DNA of 64,000 nt from Desulfovibrionaceae bacterium (GTDB lineage Bacteria > Desulfobacterota > Desulfovibrionia > Desulfovibrionales > Desulfovibrionaceae): positions 1 through 64,000 of the forward strand of contig CAJTFO010000007.1 of assembly GCA_910575755.1 (NCBI GenBank), given 5' to 3'. This document shows positions 54,188 to 63,533 of the stretch, piece after piece. The translations under genes were made by a program, and so were the position numbers. Every line of letters starts with the position of its first letter. Positions within the stretch are counted from its first letter, which is position 1. The notes under the pieces are model-generated. The model was not told the origin of the DNA, made no database searches, and was given only the letters and a program-made list of their open reading frames with translations.

Positions 54188-55108
54188 ATGCCCATATGGG
54201 ACGCAATCAGACACATCTTTACCTCCGCCAGGCCCCACAGGCGTCATCATCAGCCGCGTCCGCGCACACTCATCAACGCCGCCTTCAGGCATGACGCCGG
54301 AGTCAGCCTTTTTTTCGTGGATCGGGAGCGGCAACTGCAAAATGTCGCCTGCTGCATCAGGGCCATTGAAAAAAAGCGCATTCTTCTCCGTTCCCGCAAG
54401 AATTTTCTGCCAGACATTCTCAATAATGAAAAGTGCAGCATCTACTTCAAGCTGCCCTATGACGTGACCGTCAATGATCTCAAGCTGCCCGCGCCCACGG
54501 CGCGCGACGGCTTTTTGTGCAACAGCCAGATCATCAGCAATACCATCAATGAACAGAACAACTCCTGCGAAATCCGGATCCGCATGCCGCTTCAGTACGT
54601 GCAGCGGGAACTGCGCAGGCATGAGCGCGTCTATCCCGCTTCCGGCATGATCAAGGCGGCGGCGCTCTGGCTGCCGCCCAGCCGTTTGCCCGAAACCCCG
54701 TTCCAGCTCGGCGCTCCGGACTATGCCTGCCGCGACGGCTGCCCCTCCCAGATGCGCCTCGTCAACATTTCCGCCGGCGGCGTCAAACTGCAACTGAACA
54801 AGGTCGAATTTCTCGAAGCATTCAACAATATGAACGGCGGGGAGCTTATGCTTCAGGTTGCGCTGCGCCAGAGCGGCGGCAACTGTCTCAGCGCGCTGGC
54901 TGTCTGCCAGTGCGTGGAAAGCGCCTACAGCATTATTTTGCGCCGCCTGACCCTGCGCCTGAAATTCATAAGGCTCTGGGGAGACAACGGGGGCAGCGCG
55001 CCGCCAGGCTGGAATGTCGTGGGAAGAAAGGGCGTGGCCGCCATTCTGGACTGGATCAACAACGACTACGGCATATTGCTGAAAAAGAACGACAAGCAGA
55101 CCCTCTGA
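54188..55108 (+). CDS. PilZ-domain cyclic di-GMP-binding protein
   Basis: A 306-residue soluble protein. The N-terminal part (about 25-130) resembles the YcgR-type PilZN domain (LINAAFRHDAGVSLFFVD). The PilZ domain follows, with the RXXXR motif as RRHER near residue 142 and the (D/N)XSXXG motif as NISAGG near residue 195, both needed to bind cyclic di-GMP. It probably controls motility or surface behaviour in response to cyclic di-GMP. The ATG at 54188 has GAGGA 9 bases upstream; an ATG at 54173 is an alternative. A diguanylate cyclase is encoded at 37970. Confidence 0.8.
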   Translation: MPIWDAIRHIFTSARPHRRHHQPRPRTLINAAFRHDAGVSLFFVDRERQLQNVACCIRAIEKKRILLRSRKNFLPDILNNEKCSIYFKLPYDVTVNDLKLPAPTARDGFLCNSQIISNTINEQNNSCEIRIRMPLQYVQRELRRHERVYPASGMIKAAALWLPPSRLPETPFQLGAPDYACRDGCPSQMRLVNISAGGVKLQLNKVEFLEAFNNMNGGELMLQVALRQSGGNCLSALAVCQCVESAYSIILRRLTLRLKFIRLWGDNGGSAPPGWNVVGRKGVAAILDWINNDYGILLKKNDKQTL

Positions 55109-55200
55109 CCCCATCCTCCGGACGACAGTTGTTCGCACTGCGCCAGGACTGCCGGAATTCACATCAGATGCGATTGCCCTGTGAGCGGCGTTTCCGGCGC

Positions 55201-55229
55201 TTGACACTGCTTCCTCCCCTCTGTATACA
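55201..55229 (+). promoter_or_regulatory. sigma-70 promoter of rpsF-rpsR-rplI-dnaB
   Basis: Perfect TTGACA at 55201-55206 and TATACA at 55224-55229 with a 17-base spacer. The predicted start near 55236 gives a leader of about 50 bases. Confidence 0.85.
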
Positions 55230-55240
55230 GCTTCTTCCTT

Positions 55241-55262
55241 GCTCGCGCCGGAGCGCGCGGGC
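55241..55262 (+). promoter_or_regulatory. leader hairpin before rpsF
   Basis: An 8-base-pair stem GCTCGCGC/GCGCGGGC (one G-T pair) with a six-base loop lies at the very 5' end of the predicted transcript. Leader structures that bind the S6:S18 pair are known in other bacteria; I cannot confirm that motif here. Confidence 0.4.
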
Positions 55263-55286
55263 TGTCAATCCAAAAGGAGAACAAAC

Positions 55287-55595
55287 ATGCGGAAATTTGA
55301 AACCCTGCTGCTCCTGTCGCCGGAGCTTTCCGCCGAAAACCGCGAAGGCATTGTCAATGCGCTCGTGGCGGTTGTCGAGCGTGAAGGGGGCGCCATGACG
55401 GAAGTGGATCACTGGGGCATGCGTGATCTGGCCTATCCCGTGCGCAAACTGATGCGCGGCTATTATGTGCGCCTGGAGTATGACGCGCCGGCCGCTCTGG
55501 TGGCCGAGCTGGAACGCAATATCCGGATCACCGACGGCATCTTCAAGTTTGTGACCGTCAAGCTGGCCGACGAAGCGGCCGGGGAGGTTGCCTAA
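55287..55595 (+). CDS. rpsF: 30S ribosomal protein S6
   Basis: A 102-residue S6 starting MRKFETLLLLSPELS, with the conserved WGMRDLAYPVRKLMRGYYV block and no long glutamate tail. AAAGGAG precedes the ATG at 55287. First gene of the S6-S18-L9-DnaB operon; S6 binds S18 on the platform of the 30S subunit. Confidence 0.96.
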   Translation: MRKFETLLLLSPELSAENREGIVNALVAVVEREGGAMTEVDHWGMRDLAYPVRKLMRGYYVRLEYDAPAALVAELERNIRITDGIFKFVTVKLADEAAGEVA

Positions 55596-55859
55596 ATGGC
55601 CTTCAAGAAGAAATTTTCCCCGCGCCGCAAGTTCTGCCGCTTCTGCGCCGACAAGGAACTGCCCCTGAACTACAAGCGCCCCGACATCCTGCGTGATTTC
55701 ATCACCGAGCGCGGCAAGATCATCGCCCGGCGCATCACGGGCACCTGCGCCCATCACCAGCGCCTGCTGACCCGCGAAATCAAGCGCGCTCGCCAGATGG
55801 CCCTGCTCATTTACACCGCCACGCACGACTCTGTCGTCAAGAAAAAGAGCATGATCTAA
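55596..55859 (+). CDS. rpsR: 30S ribosomal protein S18
   Basis: An 87-residue S18 with [21 protein letters not shown] and [15 protein letters not shown]. The cysteines CRFC and the later TCAHH could bind zinc, as in the C+ form of S18. It starts directly after the rpsF stop with a GGGGAGG upstream. Confidence 0.96.
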   Translation: MAFKKKFSPRRKFCRFCADKELPLNYKRPDILRDFITERGKIIARRITGTCAHHQRLLTREIKRARQMALLIYTATHDSVVKKKSMI

Positions 55860-55869
55860 GGGGGCGCAC

Positions 55870-56394
55870 ATGAAACTGATACTTCGCGCCGATGTGGAAA
55901 ATCTCGGCACCCTTGGCGATGTGGTCAACGTCAAGCCCGGATACGGTCGCAACTTTCTGTTGCCTCAGGGCCTGGCCATGGTGGCCAGCGAAGCCAACCT
56001 GAAAGTTTTTGAACGGGAACGCAAAAAGCTCCAGGCCCGTATGGACGCTCTGCGCGCCGACGCCCAGAGCGTGCAGGCCCGCCTGGAAGCCCTGGAAGTC
56101 GTCATTCCCATGCATGTGGGCGAAAACGAAAAACTCTACGGTTCCGTGACCTCCACCATCATCGGCGACGCCCTCGCCGCTCTGGGTGTGGATGTGGACC
56201 GTCGCCGCATCCTGATGGACGCGCCCATCCGCACACTGGGCGAACACCCGGTGCGTATCCGCCTGCACGCCAGCGTCGTTGCGGTGGTGCCGGTGAAGGT
56301 GATTTCCGATCATCAGCCCGAGGAAGAGGACGTCGCTGTGGAAGCGACCCCCGAAGCCCAGGCTGAAGAAGCCCAGGCCGAGGCCGCCCAGTAG
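55870..56394 (+). CDS. rplI: 50S ribosomal protein L9
   Basis: A 174-residue L9. The N-terminal domain has MKLILRADVENLGTLGDVV and GYGRNFLLPQGLA; the long connecting helix follows (ANLKVFERERKKLQARMDALR), then the C-terminal domain. An extra acidic Ala/Glu-rich tail of about 25 residues is present (EATPEAQAEEAQAEAAQ). Start 10 bases after rpsR. Confidence 0.96.
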   Translation: MKLILRADVENLGTLGDVVNVKPGYGRNFLLPQGLAMVASEANLKVFERERKKLQARMDALRADAQSVQARLEALEVVIPMHVGENEKLYGSVTSTIIGDALAALGVDVDRRRILMDAPIRTLGEHPVRIRLHASVVAVVPVKVISDHQPEEEDVAVEATPEAQAEEAQAEAAQ

Positions 56395-56401
56395 GCGCGG
56401 C

Positions 56402-57895
56402 GTGGCTTCTCCGCATGACAGAATGACCGCCCCCGGCCGCGAGGCCGGGGGCGGCTCGTCTTCCCGGCCCGGCGGAACAGGCGGCAGAAGCGCCCAGGCC
56501 GGTTCGGTCGTTCGCGCGGCGGAAGCCGACCTGCTGCGCCGTGTGCCGCCGCACAGCGCCGAAGCCGAACAGGCCGTGCTGGGCGGTGTGCTTATGCGGC
56601 CACAGCTCATGCACAGCATTGTGGATGTGCTGACCGAAGACGATTTTTATCTGCCCGCCCATACCATCATTTTTCGCGCTTTTCTGGAGCTTTACCGCAA
56701 ATCCGCTCCCATCGACCTCGTTTCCACGGCAGAACAGCTCAAGGGCCGCAACGAGATGGAAGAGGCCGGCGGCGCGGTCTATCTGGCTGATCTGGCGCAG
56801 GCCGTGGTTTCCGGGGCCAATGCCGAGTATTACGCCACCATCGTGCGCGACAAGGCCTTGCAACGCGGGCTCATTGAAGTCTGTTCCGGCATCATCGGCA
56901 ACTGCTACGATGCCTCGCGCGAAGTGGCCGCCCTGCTGGACGAATCCGAACAGGCGGTGTTTTCCATCTCTCGGCGCACCTCAAGCCGCGACTTCACGCC
57001 CACCAGGGAGCTGCTGGACAAGGTTTTTGAAAATCTCTCCAAGCTGGCTGACGCCAAGGACGTGATCACCGGCGTGACCACGGGCTATACCCGGCTGGAC
57101 AAGCTCACCGCCGGGCTTCAGCCTTCGGATCTGATCATTGTGGCCGCCCGCCCCAGCATGGGCAAGACGGCCTTTTCACTCTGCATGGCGCTCAACGCGG
57201 CCGTGCGCCAGAACGTGCCGGTGGCGGTATTCTCGCTGGAAATGAGCAAGGAACAGCTCATGCAGCGCATGCTGGCCGTCTGGGGCAAGGTGGACCTTTC
57301 CAAGCTGCGCCGGCCCTCCCTGCTCAGCGATGATGACTGGCAGCGTCTGTACACCGCCGCCGATGTGGTGGCCCGCGCGCCCATCTACATTGACGACACC
57401 CCGGCCCTGACCACGCTGGAATTGCGCGCCCGCGCCCGCCGCCTCAAGGCTGAAAAAGGCCTGGGCCTGGTGGTGGTGGATTACCTTCAGCTCATGCGCA
57501 CCAGCCGCCGCACGGATTCGCGCGAGCTGGAAATTTCGGACATCTCCCGCTCTCTCAAGGGCCTTGCCAAAGAAATGGATGTGCCGGTGGTGGCCCTTTC
57601 CCAGCTCAACCGCAAGGTGGAGGAGCGCGGCGACAAAAGGCCCATGCTGTCCGACCTGCGCGAATCCGGCGCCATTGAGCAGGACGCGGACGTGATCATG
57701 TTCGTTTATCGTGACGACGTGTACAAATTTCAGAAGCCCTCCGAGCGCCCGCCCCAGGGCGTGGCTGAAATCATCATCGGCAAGCAGCGCAACGGCCCGG
57801 TGGGCGTGGCCGAACTCATGTACATCTCGCCCTATACCTCTTTTGAGGACATGGCGCCTGACTGGTCGCCGCCGCCCTCGGAAAGCCAGAGCTGA
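56402..57895 (+). CDS. dnaB: replicative DNA helicase
   Basis: A 497-residue hexameric helicase. The N-terminal domain starts PPHSAEAEQAVLGGVLM near residue 49, preceded by a Gly/Ser/Arg-rich extension; the RecA-like domain has Walker A ARPSMGKTAFSL near residue 245, VVVDYLQLM as Walker B, and LRESGAIEQDADVI. The start is a GTG at 56402 seven bases after rplI; an ATG seven codons later (56423) is an alternative. No intein. Confidence 0.95.
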   Translation: MASPHDRMTAPGREAGGGSSSRPGGTGGRSAQAGSVVRAAEADLLRRVPPHSAEAEQAVLGGVLMRPQLMHSIVDVLTEDDFYLPAHTIIFRAFLELYRKSAPIDLVSTAEQLKGRNEMEEAGGAVYLADLAQAVVSGANAEYYATIVRDKALQRGLIEVCSGIIGNCYDASREVAALLDESEQAVFSISRRTSSRDFTPTRELLDKVFENLSKLADAKDVITGVTTGYTRLDKLTAGLQPSDLIIVAARPSMGKTAFSLCMALNAAVRQNVPVAVFSLEMSKEQLMQRMLAVWGKVDLSKLRRPSLLSDDDWQRLYTAADVVARAPIYIDDTPALTTLELRARARRLKAEKGLGLVVVDYLQLMRTSRRTDSRELEISDISRSLKGLAKEMDVPVVALSQLNRKVEERGDKRPMLSDLRESGAIEQDADVIMFVYRDDVYKFQKPSERPPQGVAEIIIGKQRNGPVGVAELMYISPYTSFEDMAPDWSPPPSESQS

Positions 57896-58084
57896 TCCGC
57901 CGCGCGCCGACGCTGCCGCCCGGACTTCACTGCAAAGCTCACGGGATCTAATCACAACTTTTTTGTGCAGTTTCGTTGACAAGGCGCGCAAAGCATGCTC
58001 TTGTCCTGAGCAAGGGCCGCGTACCGGCGATACGTTTTGCCGGAAGGCTGCGCGGGAAGATTGTTTTTTTTGAGAGGGTGTTTC

Positions 58085-58351
58085 ATGTCCAAGTCCATTT
58101 ATGTCGGAAACCTTCCCTGGTCGGCTACTGAAGAACAGGTTCAGGACCTTTTTGCCGAATACGGCAACGTCCTGTCCGTGAAACTCATCAGCGACAGGGA
58201 AACCGGACGCGCCCGCGGGTTCGGTTTTGTGGAAATGGAGGACGGCGAAGCCGATGCCGCCATTGAAGCTCTGGATAATTTCAGCTTTGGCGGTCGCACC
58301 TTGCGCGTCAACGAGGCGAAACCCAGGGCGCCGCGTCAGCCCCGCTACTAG
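58085..58351 (+). CDS. small RRM RNA-binding protein
   Basis: An 88-residue protein consisting of one RNA recognition motif: RNP2 as IYVGNL at residues 5-10 and RNP1 as RGFGFVEM near residue 43, ending in a short basic tail (PRAPRQPRY). Such proteins resemble the glycine-tailed Rbp proteins of cyanobacteria and are common in sulfate reducers; targets are unknown. GAGAGGG precedes the ATG, and the long leader (57896-58084) with T-rich stretches is reminiscent of cold-inducible genes, which is speculation. Confidence 0.92.
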   Translation: MSKSIYVGNLPWSATEEQVQDLFAEYGNVLSVKLISDRETGRARGFGFVEMEDGEADAAIEALDNFSFGGRTLRVNEAKPRAPRQPRY

Positions 58352-58373
58352 GGCATTCCGACGGTCTCCCCGA

Positions 58374-58406
58374 CGCCCCGGCAGGTTCGTCCGCCGGGGC
58401 GTTTTT
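58374..58406 (+). terminator. intrinsic terminator after the RRM gene
   Basis: A perfect 9-base-pair stem CGCCCCGGC/GCCGGGGCG with a ten-base loop is followed by five T residues, 22 bases after the stop. Confidence 0.92.
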
Positions 58407-58545
58407 CTGTTGGCGGGCCGCCTTGCCGTGCGGCGCAAATTCTGCCATGATGCCCTCATGGACGCTGCCGCCTCGCCGGAGGAGCCATCCCCGGCGGGAA
58501 ATTGCCTGAGTGTCCGGCATTACATATCTTTTTGAGGAGGCAAAT

Positions 58546-59100
58546 ATGCTCAACCCCAATCAATGTGTTCTCTACAGTGGCGGCGCTGCCGGAACGGAAC
58601 AGTTTTTCGGCGCCTTGGCGGAAAGCTGGGGCATTGAGGAAGTGAACTACAGCTTTGAAGGCCACCAGATTGAGCGCAGTCGCGGTGTGCGTGTGCTCAC
58701 CTCTGAAGAGCTGGCCCTCAAGGATGTCAGCCTGACTTATGTTTCCAAACTGATGAACCGCGAGTACACCCGCGCGCCCATCTTCCGCAAGGTGCTGCAA
58801 TCCATCTGCTGGCAGGTCAGCAGCGGCGAGCAGATCATCGTGGTGGGTTCCATTCAGCCTGACGGCACGGTCAAGGGCGGCACGGGCTGGGGCGCGGAAT
58901 TCGCCAAGATCTGCAACAAACCCCTGCTGGTGTTCGACCAGCCGCGCAGCACATGGTTCATCTGGCAGAAAGACAACTGGAGCGAAGTGGAAAAGCCGCT
59001 CATTGAGCACGCCCACTTCGCCGCCACAGGCACACGCTTTCTGGAGGATAACGGCCGTATTGCCATCCAGGATCTCTTCGCCCGTTCCTTCAAGCGGTAA
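58546..59100 (+). CDS. conserved hypothetical protein, Rossmann-like start
   Basis: A 184-residue soluble protein of no family I can name. It begins [21 protein letters not shown], a glycine-rich loop and helix like those of SLOG/LOG-type nucleotide-binding domains, and later has [38 protein letters not shown] and WFIWQKDNW. Taken together a role in binding a nucleotide-like ligand is possible but unproven. GAGGAGG stands 6 bases before the ATG, implying strong translation. Single gene between an RRM gene and the tetrapyrrole genes. Confidence 0.7.
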   Translation: MLNPNQCVLYSGGAAGTEQFFGALAESWGIEEVNYSFEGHQIERSRGVRVLTSEELALKDVSLTYVSKLMNREYTRAPIFRKVLQSICWQVSSGEQIIVVGSIQPDGTVKGGTGWGAEFAKICNKPLLVFDQPRSTWFIWQKDNWSEVEKPLIEHAHFAATGTRFLEDNGRIAIQDLFARSFKR

Positions 59101-59198
59101 AGGCGCATCCGCCTGCCTGGCGCAGTTTTTCCGGCCGTGTCCGCCGCCTTGTCCGGCGGGCGCGGCCGCGTCGTTTCCACCCCAGCCGGAGACCGCCC

Positions 59199-59678
59199 AT
59201 GAGTCACCAGTTCAGTGAAGCCGAACGCGCCGTTCTGCGCATTGTCCAGGCCGATCTGCCGGACACGCTCACGCCCTATGCCGACATGGCCCGCGAAGCG
59301 GGCATCAGCGAAGCCCAGGTGCTGGAGTTGCTGACCCGTCTGAAAAATTCGGGCGCCATCCGCCGCTTTGGGGCCAGCATCAAGCATCAGAAAACCGGCT
59401 GGACGCACAACGCCATGGTGGCCTGGAAGGCGGACGATGCCACGGCGGAGGCGTGCGGGCGCATTGCCGCAGCGCACGACCATATTTCCCATGTCTATTA
59501 CCGGCCCAGCCCCGCGCCGGACTGGCCCTACACCCTCTACACCATGATACACGGCCGCAGCGAGGCGGAATGCCGCGGCGTGGTGGATGATCTGCTACGC
59601 TCCTGGCCGCTCAAAGAGTATGCCATTCTGCGCACGCTCAAGGAACTGAAAAAAATTTCCATGACCTATTTCGCCTGA
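59199..59678 (+). CDS. siroheme decarboxylase subunit (AhbA/AhbB family)
   Basis: A 159-residue protein with an Lrp/AsnC-like winged helix ([35 protein letters not shown]) and a RAM-like C-terminal domain. In sulfate reducers and archaea this family, as an AhbA-AhbB pair, decarboxylates siroheme to didecarboxysiroheme on the alternative heme route. I cannot tell AhbA from AhbB. The partner gene is not in the window. It is followed 32 bases later by hemL, which makes the common precursor 5-aminolevulinate, supporting the assignment. Confidence 0.85.
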   Translation: MSHQFSEAERAVLRIVQADLPDTLTPYADMAREAGISEAQVLELLTRLKNSGAIRRFGASIKHQKTGWTHNAMVAWKADDATAEACGRIAAAHDHISHVYYRPSPAPDWPYTLYTMIHGRSEAECRGVVDDLLRSWPLKEYAILRTLKELKKISMTYFA

Positions 59679-59710
59679 CGCCCGCGCCAGAGCAGCAAGG
59701 AGAAGCCTGT

Positions 59711-60982
59711 ATGGACGACATTTCCCGCCAATTGTTTGAAAAGGCCCGCGCGCTGATCCCCGGCGGGGTCAACAGCCCGGTGCGGGCCTGCCATAATGTG
59801 GACAGCCTGCCCCTGTTCATTGCTGAAGCCCACGGCTGCCGCCTGACGGATGTAGACGGCAGGGAATACATCGACTTTGTGCTCTCCTGGGGCCCCATGA
59901 TCCTGGGCCATGACGAGCCTTCGGTGACCGCGGCCCTGCGCGAGGCGGCCGGGCGCGGCGCCAGCTACGGCGCTCCCTGCCCGGATGAAGTGGCCCTGGC
60001 CGCCGAAGTGGTGGCGGCCATGCCCAGTCTGGAAATGGTGCGCATGGTCAATTCCGGCACCGAGGCCACCATGAGCGCCCTGCGTCTGGCGCGCGGCGTG
60101 ACCAAACGCCACAAGGTGCTCAAGTTCATGGGCTGCTACCACGGTCATGCCGATCCCTTCCTGGCCGCCGCCGGTTCCGGCGTGGCCACCTTTTCCATCC
60201 CCGGCACGCCCGGCGTGCCCCCGGCGGTGGTGGCCGACACTCTTCTGGCCCCGTACAATGATCTGGACGCGGTCAAGGAATGCTTCTCCCGGCACGGGGC
60301 GGACATAGCCGCCATTATCGTGGAACCCGTAGCCGCCAACATGGGCCTGGTTCTCCCCAGTCCCGGCTTTCTGGAAGGGTTGCGCTCCCTGGCCGACCAG
60401 TACGGCAGCCTGCTGATTTTCGACGAGGTGATCACGGGCTTCCGCGCGGCCTTTGGAGGCGCTCAGGCCCGCTTCAACATTGATCCGGATCTGACCACCT
60501 TCGGCAAGATCATCGGCGGCGGTCTGCCCGTGGGCGCGTTTGGCGGCAAGCGGCGCTTCATGGAGCATGTGGCGCCGCAGGGCGGGGTTTATCAGGCGGG
60601 CACCCTGTCCGGCAATCCGCTGGCCATGGCGGCTGGCCTGGCTACCCTGCGCAGGCTGAAAACCCTGGACTACGCGGCTCTGGAAGCCCGCACCCGCGCC
60701 TTTGCCGAAGCCCTGGGCGATATTCTGCGCGCCAAGGGCGTGCCGGTGCAGGCGCCCACCCTGGCATCCATGTTCTGCCTCTTCTTCAGTGAAGAACCGG
60801 TGACTGACTTTGCCCGGGCGCAGGCCTGTGACCAGAAACTTTTCACCAGTTTTTACAAGCAGATGCGCGCCCAGGGCATTTACCTGGCCCCATCGGGCTT
60901 CGAGACGGGCATGGTTTCTTTCGCCCACAGCGACGACGACTTCAACCGCGCGCTGGACGCGGCCCGCAAGGTGCTTTTTTGA
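59711..60982 (+). CDS. hemL: glutamate-1-semialdehyde 2,1-aminomutase
   Basis: A 423-residue PLP aminotransferase-like enzyme that converts glutamate-1-semialdehyde to 5-aminolevulinate. The cofactor lysine is in [18 protein letters not shown] near residue 265, and [16 protein letters not shown] binds the phosphate. The start has AAGGAGA 12 bases upstream. Its last bases overlap the possible TTG start of cbiG. Confidence 0.95.
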   Translation: MDDISRQLFEKARALIPGGVNSPVRACHNVDSLPLFIAEAHGCRLTDVDGREYIDFVLSWGPMILGHDEPSVTAALREAAGRGASYGAPCPDEVALAAEVVAAMPSLEMVRMVNSGTEATMSALRLARGVTKRHKVLKFMGCYHGHADPFLAAAGSGVATFSIPGTPGVPPAVVADTLLAPYNDLDAVKECFSRHGADIAAIIVEPVAANMGLVLPSPGFLEGLRSLADQYGSLLIFDEVITGFRAAFGGAQARFNIDPDLTTFGKIIGGGLPVGAFGGKRRFMEHVAPQGGVYQAGTLSGNPLAMAAGLATLRRLKTLDYAALEARTRAFAEALGDILRAKGVPVQAPTLASMFCLFFSEEPVTDFARAQACDQKLFTSFYKQMRAQGIYLAPSGFETGMVSFAHSDDDFNRALDAARKVLF

Positions 60983-62160
60983 GTCAAGGGCCACGGGAAG
61001 CGGGGGCTGGCTCTTGTGCAGACACAGAGATGGCCCCCGCCCTGCTTTGCCATACCCTCAGCCGAGATGGCCTGCCTCTGGCGCGACGGCTGGCCGCGCA
61101 ACTGGCCGCAGCCCCCTGGCGCGCGCCCGGCGGCCATACAGTGGCAAGCTGCCGCATCAGCGCTCCAACCCGTCTGGCGGGGGCGGACATCCGCCCCTTT
61201 GATGATCTGGCCGCCTTTCTGGCCCGTGAGTATCGCCGCCACGCGGCGCATGCTTTTGTGGGCGCCGCGGGCATTGCCGTGCGGGTACTGGCCCCCCTGC
61301 TGCGGCACAAAAGCCAGGACCCGCCCGTGGTGGTGCTGGATCCGGCCGGCCGCTTTGTCATCAGCCTGCTTTCCGGCCACTGGGGCGGGGGCAATGCTCT
61401 GGCTCGTCATCTGGCCGCGCTGCTGCACGCCATGCCGGTGATTACCACAGCCTCGGATCAAACGGCGTGCGCTCCCATGCCCCTGGATCTGCTGATCCAG
61501 CGCGCGGGCCTGCATATTCTGGACTGGGCGCCTCTGCCCCAGGCGCAGGCCGCCCTGCTGGAAGGCCGGCCCCTGCGGCTCCTGGATCCCTGTTGCGCCC
61601 TGCCCGCCGCCCTGCCGCCGCGTTTTGAGCGCCTGCCCGCCCATGACCACAGTGTGAAAAACCTGCCCGGCGAGGCTCCGCTGCTGACCGCTCACTGGCG
61701 GAGTCAGCCGCCGTCCCCCGGCCTGCTGCGTCTGGCCGTGCCCTGGCTTTACATGGGGCTGGGCTGCCGCCGGGGCATCCCTCAAGACGCGGCCCTGAAC
61801 GCGCTGACCACATTATGCGACGAGCGCCATCTGGAGTTGCGGGCCGTGGCGGCCCTGGCCACAGTGGCAGAGAAAGCGGATGAACCCGCCCTGCGCCATG
61901 CGGCGGACCGGCTGGGCATCCCTTTACGAACCTTTTCCGCCGGGGAGCTGGCCTCTTGCGCCACGCCCCATCCTTCCGAAGCGGCCGGACGGCGCTTCAA
62001 TCAGCCGCCGTTCAGCGTCTGTGAAGCCTCGGCCCTGCTGGCCGCACGAGCGGACGGACACAACGCCCGCCTGCTTCTGCCCAAAACCGTCGTTCATGGT
62101 CGCCTGACCCTGGCCGTGGCCCTGGCCGATCCCGCAACCTCAACCCCGCAAACAGCATGA
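60979..62160 (+). CDS. cbiG: cobalt-precorrin-5A hydrolase
   Basis: About 393 residues with the CbiG layout: an N-terminal domain ([44 protein letters not shown]), a mid region, and a C-terminal domain ([19 protein letters not shown]). It opens the delta-lactone of cobalt-precorrin-5A in anaerobic cobalamin synthesis. The start is uncertain: a TTG at 60979 overlapping the hemL stop has AAGG upstream, and the first ATG is 17 codons later at 61030. It overlaps cobJ by an ATGA. Confidence 0.9.
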   Translation: MSQGPREAGAGSCADTEMAPALLCHTLSRDGLPLARRLAAQLAAAPWRAPGGHTVASCRISAPTRLAGADIRPFDDLAAFLAREYRRHAAHAFVGAAGIAVRVLAPLLRHKSQDPPVVVLDPAGRFVISLLSGHWGGGNALARHLAALLHAMPVITTASDQTACAPMPLDLLIQRAGLHILDWAPLPQAQAALLEGRPLRLLDPCCALPAALPPRFERLPAHDHSVKNLPGEAPLLTAHWRSQPPSPGLLRLAVPWLYMGLGCRRGIPQDAALNALTTLCDERHLELRAVAALATVAEKADEPALRHAADRLGIPLRTFSAGELASCATPHPSEAAGRRFNQPPFSVCEASALLAARADGHNARLLLPKTVVHGRLTLAVALADPATSTPQTA

Positions 62161-62930
62161 ACAACGCGCCTCTTTTTGTGGTGGGCCTGGGACCGGGCGA
62201 CGCCCGCTGCCTTACCCCCCAGGCCCGCGCCGCCCTGGAGCAGGCCCAATGCGTCGCAGGCTATCAGCTCTATCTGGATCTGACACCGCCGGAGCTGCTG
62301 CGCGGCAAAACCCTCATCAGCACCGGCATGCGCCATGAGGAAGAACGCTGCGCCGCCGCCGTGGACGCGACCCTGGCCGGGCGGCCCACCGCCCTGGTCT
62401 GTTCCGGCGACCCCGGCATTTATGCTCTGGCCGGGCTGGTTCTGGAGGTTCTGGAAACACGCGGTCTGCTTGAGCGCATTCCCCTCAACGTGATTCCCGG
62501 CGTGCCCGCGGTCTGCGCGGCGGCGGCCTTGCTGGGCGCGCCCCTGACGCACGATTTCGCCTGCATCAGCCTCAGCGATCTGCTCACCCCCTGGCAAACC
62601 ATCCAGCGCAGGCTCAGCGCGGCGCTGGAAGCGGATTTCGTCTGCGTCATCTACAACCCGCGCTCCAAGGGACGCCCGCATCAACTGGGCCAGGCTCTGG
62701 CCGAGGCCCGGCGCTTTCGGCGTCCCGACTGCCCGGTGGGCCTGGTGCGCAAGGCCTTTCGGCCTGGTCAGGAAGTTTCCGTGCATGCGCTGGCCGACTT
62801 TGACGAAAGCCGGGTGGACATGCTCTCCCTGCTGATTATCGGCAACAGCGAAAGCCGCGCCCTCGGCCCCTATCTGCTGACCCCGCGCGGCTACGCCAAC
62901 AGGAAGCGTGGCCAGACCGACGCCAGGTGA
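62157..62930 (+). CDS. cobJ: precorrin-3B/cobalt-factor III C17-methyltransferase
   Basis: A 257-residue SAM-dependent tetrapyrrole methyltransferase that methylates C17 with ring contraction. Family marks are VGLGPGDARCLTPQARAAL at the N-terminus, CSGDPGIYALAGLVLE, and VIPGVPAVCAAAALLGAPL. In the anaerobic route the same protein is called CbiH. It overlaps cbiG, so the two corrin steps are co-translated. Confidence 0.92.
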   Translation: MNNAPLFVVGLGPGDARCLTPQARAALEQAQCVAGYQLYLDLTPPELLRGKTLISTGMRHEEERCAAAVDATLAGRPTALVCSGDPGIYALAGLVLEVLETRGLLERIPLNVIPGVPAVCAAAALLGAPLTHDFACISLSDLLTPWQTIQRRLSAALEADFVCVIYNPRSKGRPHQLGQALAEARRFRRPDCPVGLVRKAFRPGQEVSVHALADFDESRVDMLSLLIIGNSESRALGPYLLTPRGYANRKRGQTDAR

Positions 62931-63025
62931 AACTGTTTTCAGCGGGGCTGAGGCATTCCCTCCCTCCTCTTGCGTGGCGGATGCCGCGGGAAAAGAATTT
63001 TTTTCAGGCAGCCCCTGATCCATCC

Positions 63026-63041
63026 TGGCACTCAAATTGCA
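63026..63041 (+). promoter_or_regulatory. sigma-54 promoter upstream of an 82-residue orphan gene
   Basis: TGGCAC-N5-TTGCA matches the -24/-12 consensus at every position. It lies 72 bases upstream of the ATG at 63114, with the predicted transcription start near 63053. No other gene could use it on this strand. Confidence 0.85.
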
Positions 63042-63113
63042 TAATTCAGAATATCCGTCCGCAGGGACGGAAAATTTGACTCCCCGCCACGGTGGATATC
63101 TGGAGGATACGTC

Positions 63114-63362
63114 ATGGAAATTTCCGGCATCAGCTCTTCCTTTCCCTTTGCCTTCACCATGCCCGACAAGGACGACTCCGGTTCCGCCCCCGCCGCCGTG
63201 CAGGACACGGTGAACGTCCGCGCTCCCCATCTGCTGGAGGACAGCGAGGTGGACAGCGTGCTGGATGACACCCTGAGCATGATTGCCCAGGATAATCTGG
63301 CCGCCCTGTCCGTGCATGGGGGCTTGAGCCAAAGCCGCGTGTTTGCCCTGCTCGGCCTGTAA
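63114..63362 (+). CDS. small hypothetical protein under sigma-54 control
   Basis: An 82-residue protein with no signal peptide or membrane helix: MEISGISSSFPFAFTMPDKD, then an acidic middle (LLEDSEVDSVLDDTLSMIAQ) and a more hydrophobic C-terminus (LSQSRVFALLGL). I do not recognise the family. GGAGG-like TGGAGGA stands 9 bases before the ATG. The perfect sigma-54 promoter suggests motility, nitrogen, or stress regulation. The gene is alone, 171 bases before tyrS. Confidence 0.75.
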   Translation: MEISGISSSFPFAFTMPDKDDSGSAPAAVQDTVNVRAPHLLEDSEVDSVLDDTLSMIAQDNLAALSVHGGLSQSRVFALLGL

Positions 63363-63533
63363 GATCAGCCCCCCCCCGGGGCGTCGCCTGTCGCAACGCC
63401 GCCGCTGTATGTCCGGCGGCCTTGCAGGGGCCGGCAGCGGGCGTATGCCCATACGGCTTTGCCGGTGTTTGTCCCGCGCGCCATGCGCGGGCGCGTCCGG
63501 CATTTTTTACCGCAGCTCAAGAAGGATACGGCG

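Noticed and set aside
57976-58004. TTGACA before the RRM gene as a sigma-70 promoter
   Set aside because: The -35 is perfect but the sequence at the -10 position (TCTTGT region) is poor, so I did not list it as a promoter.
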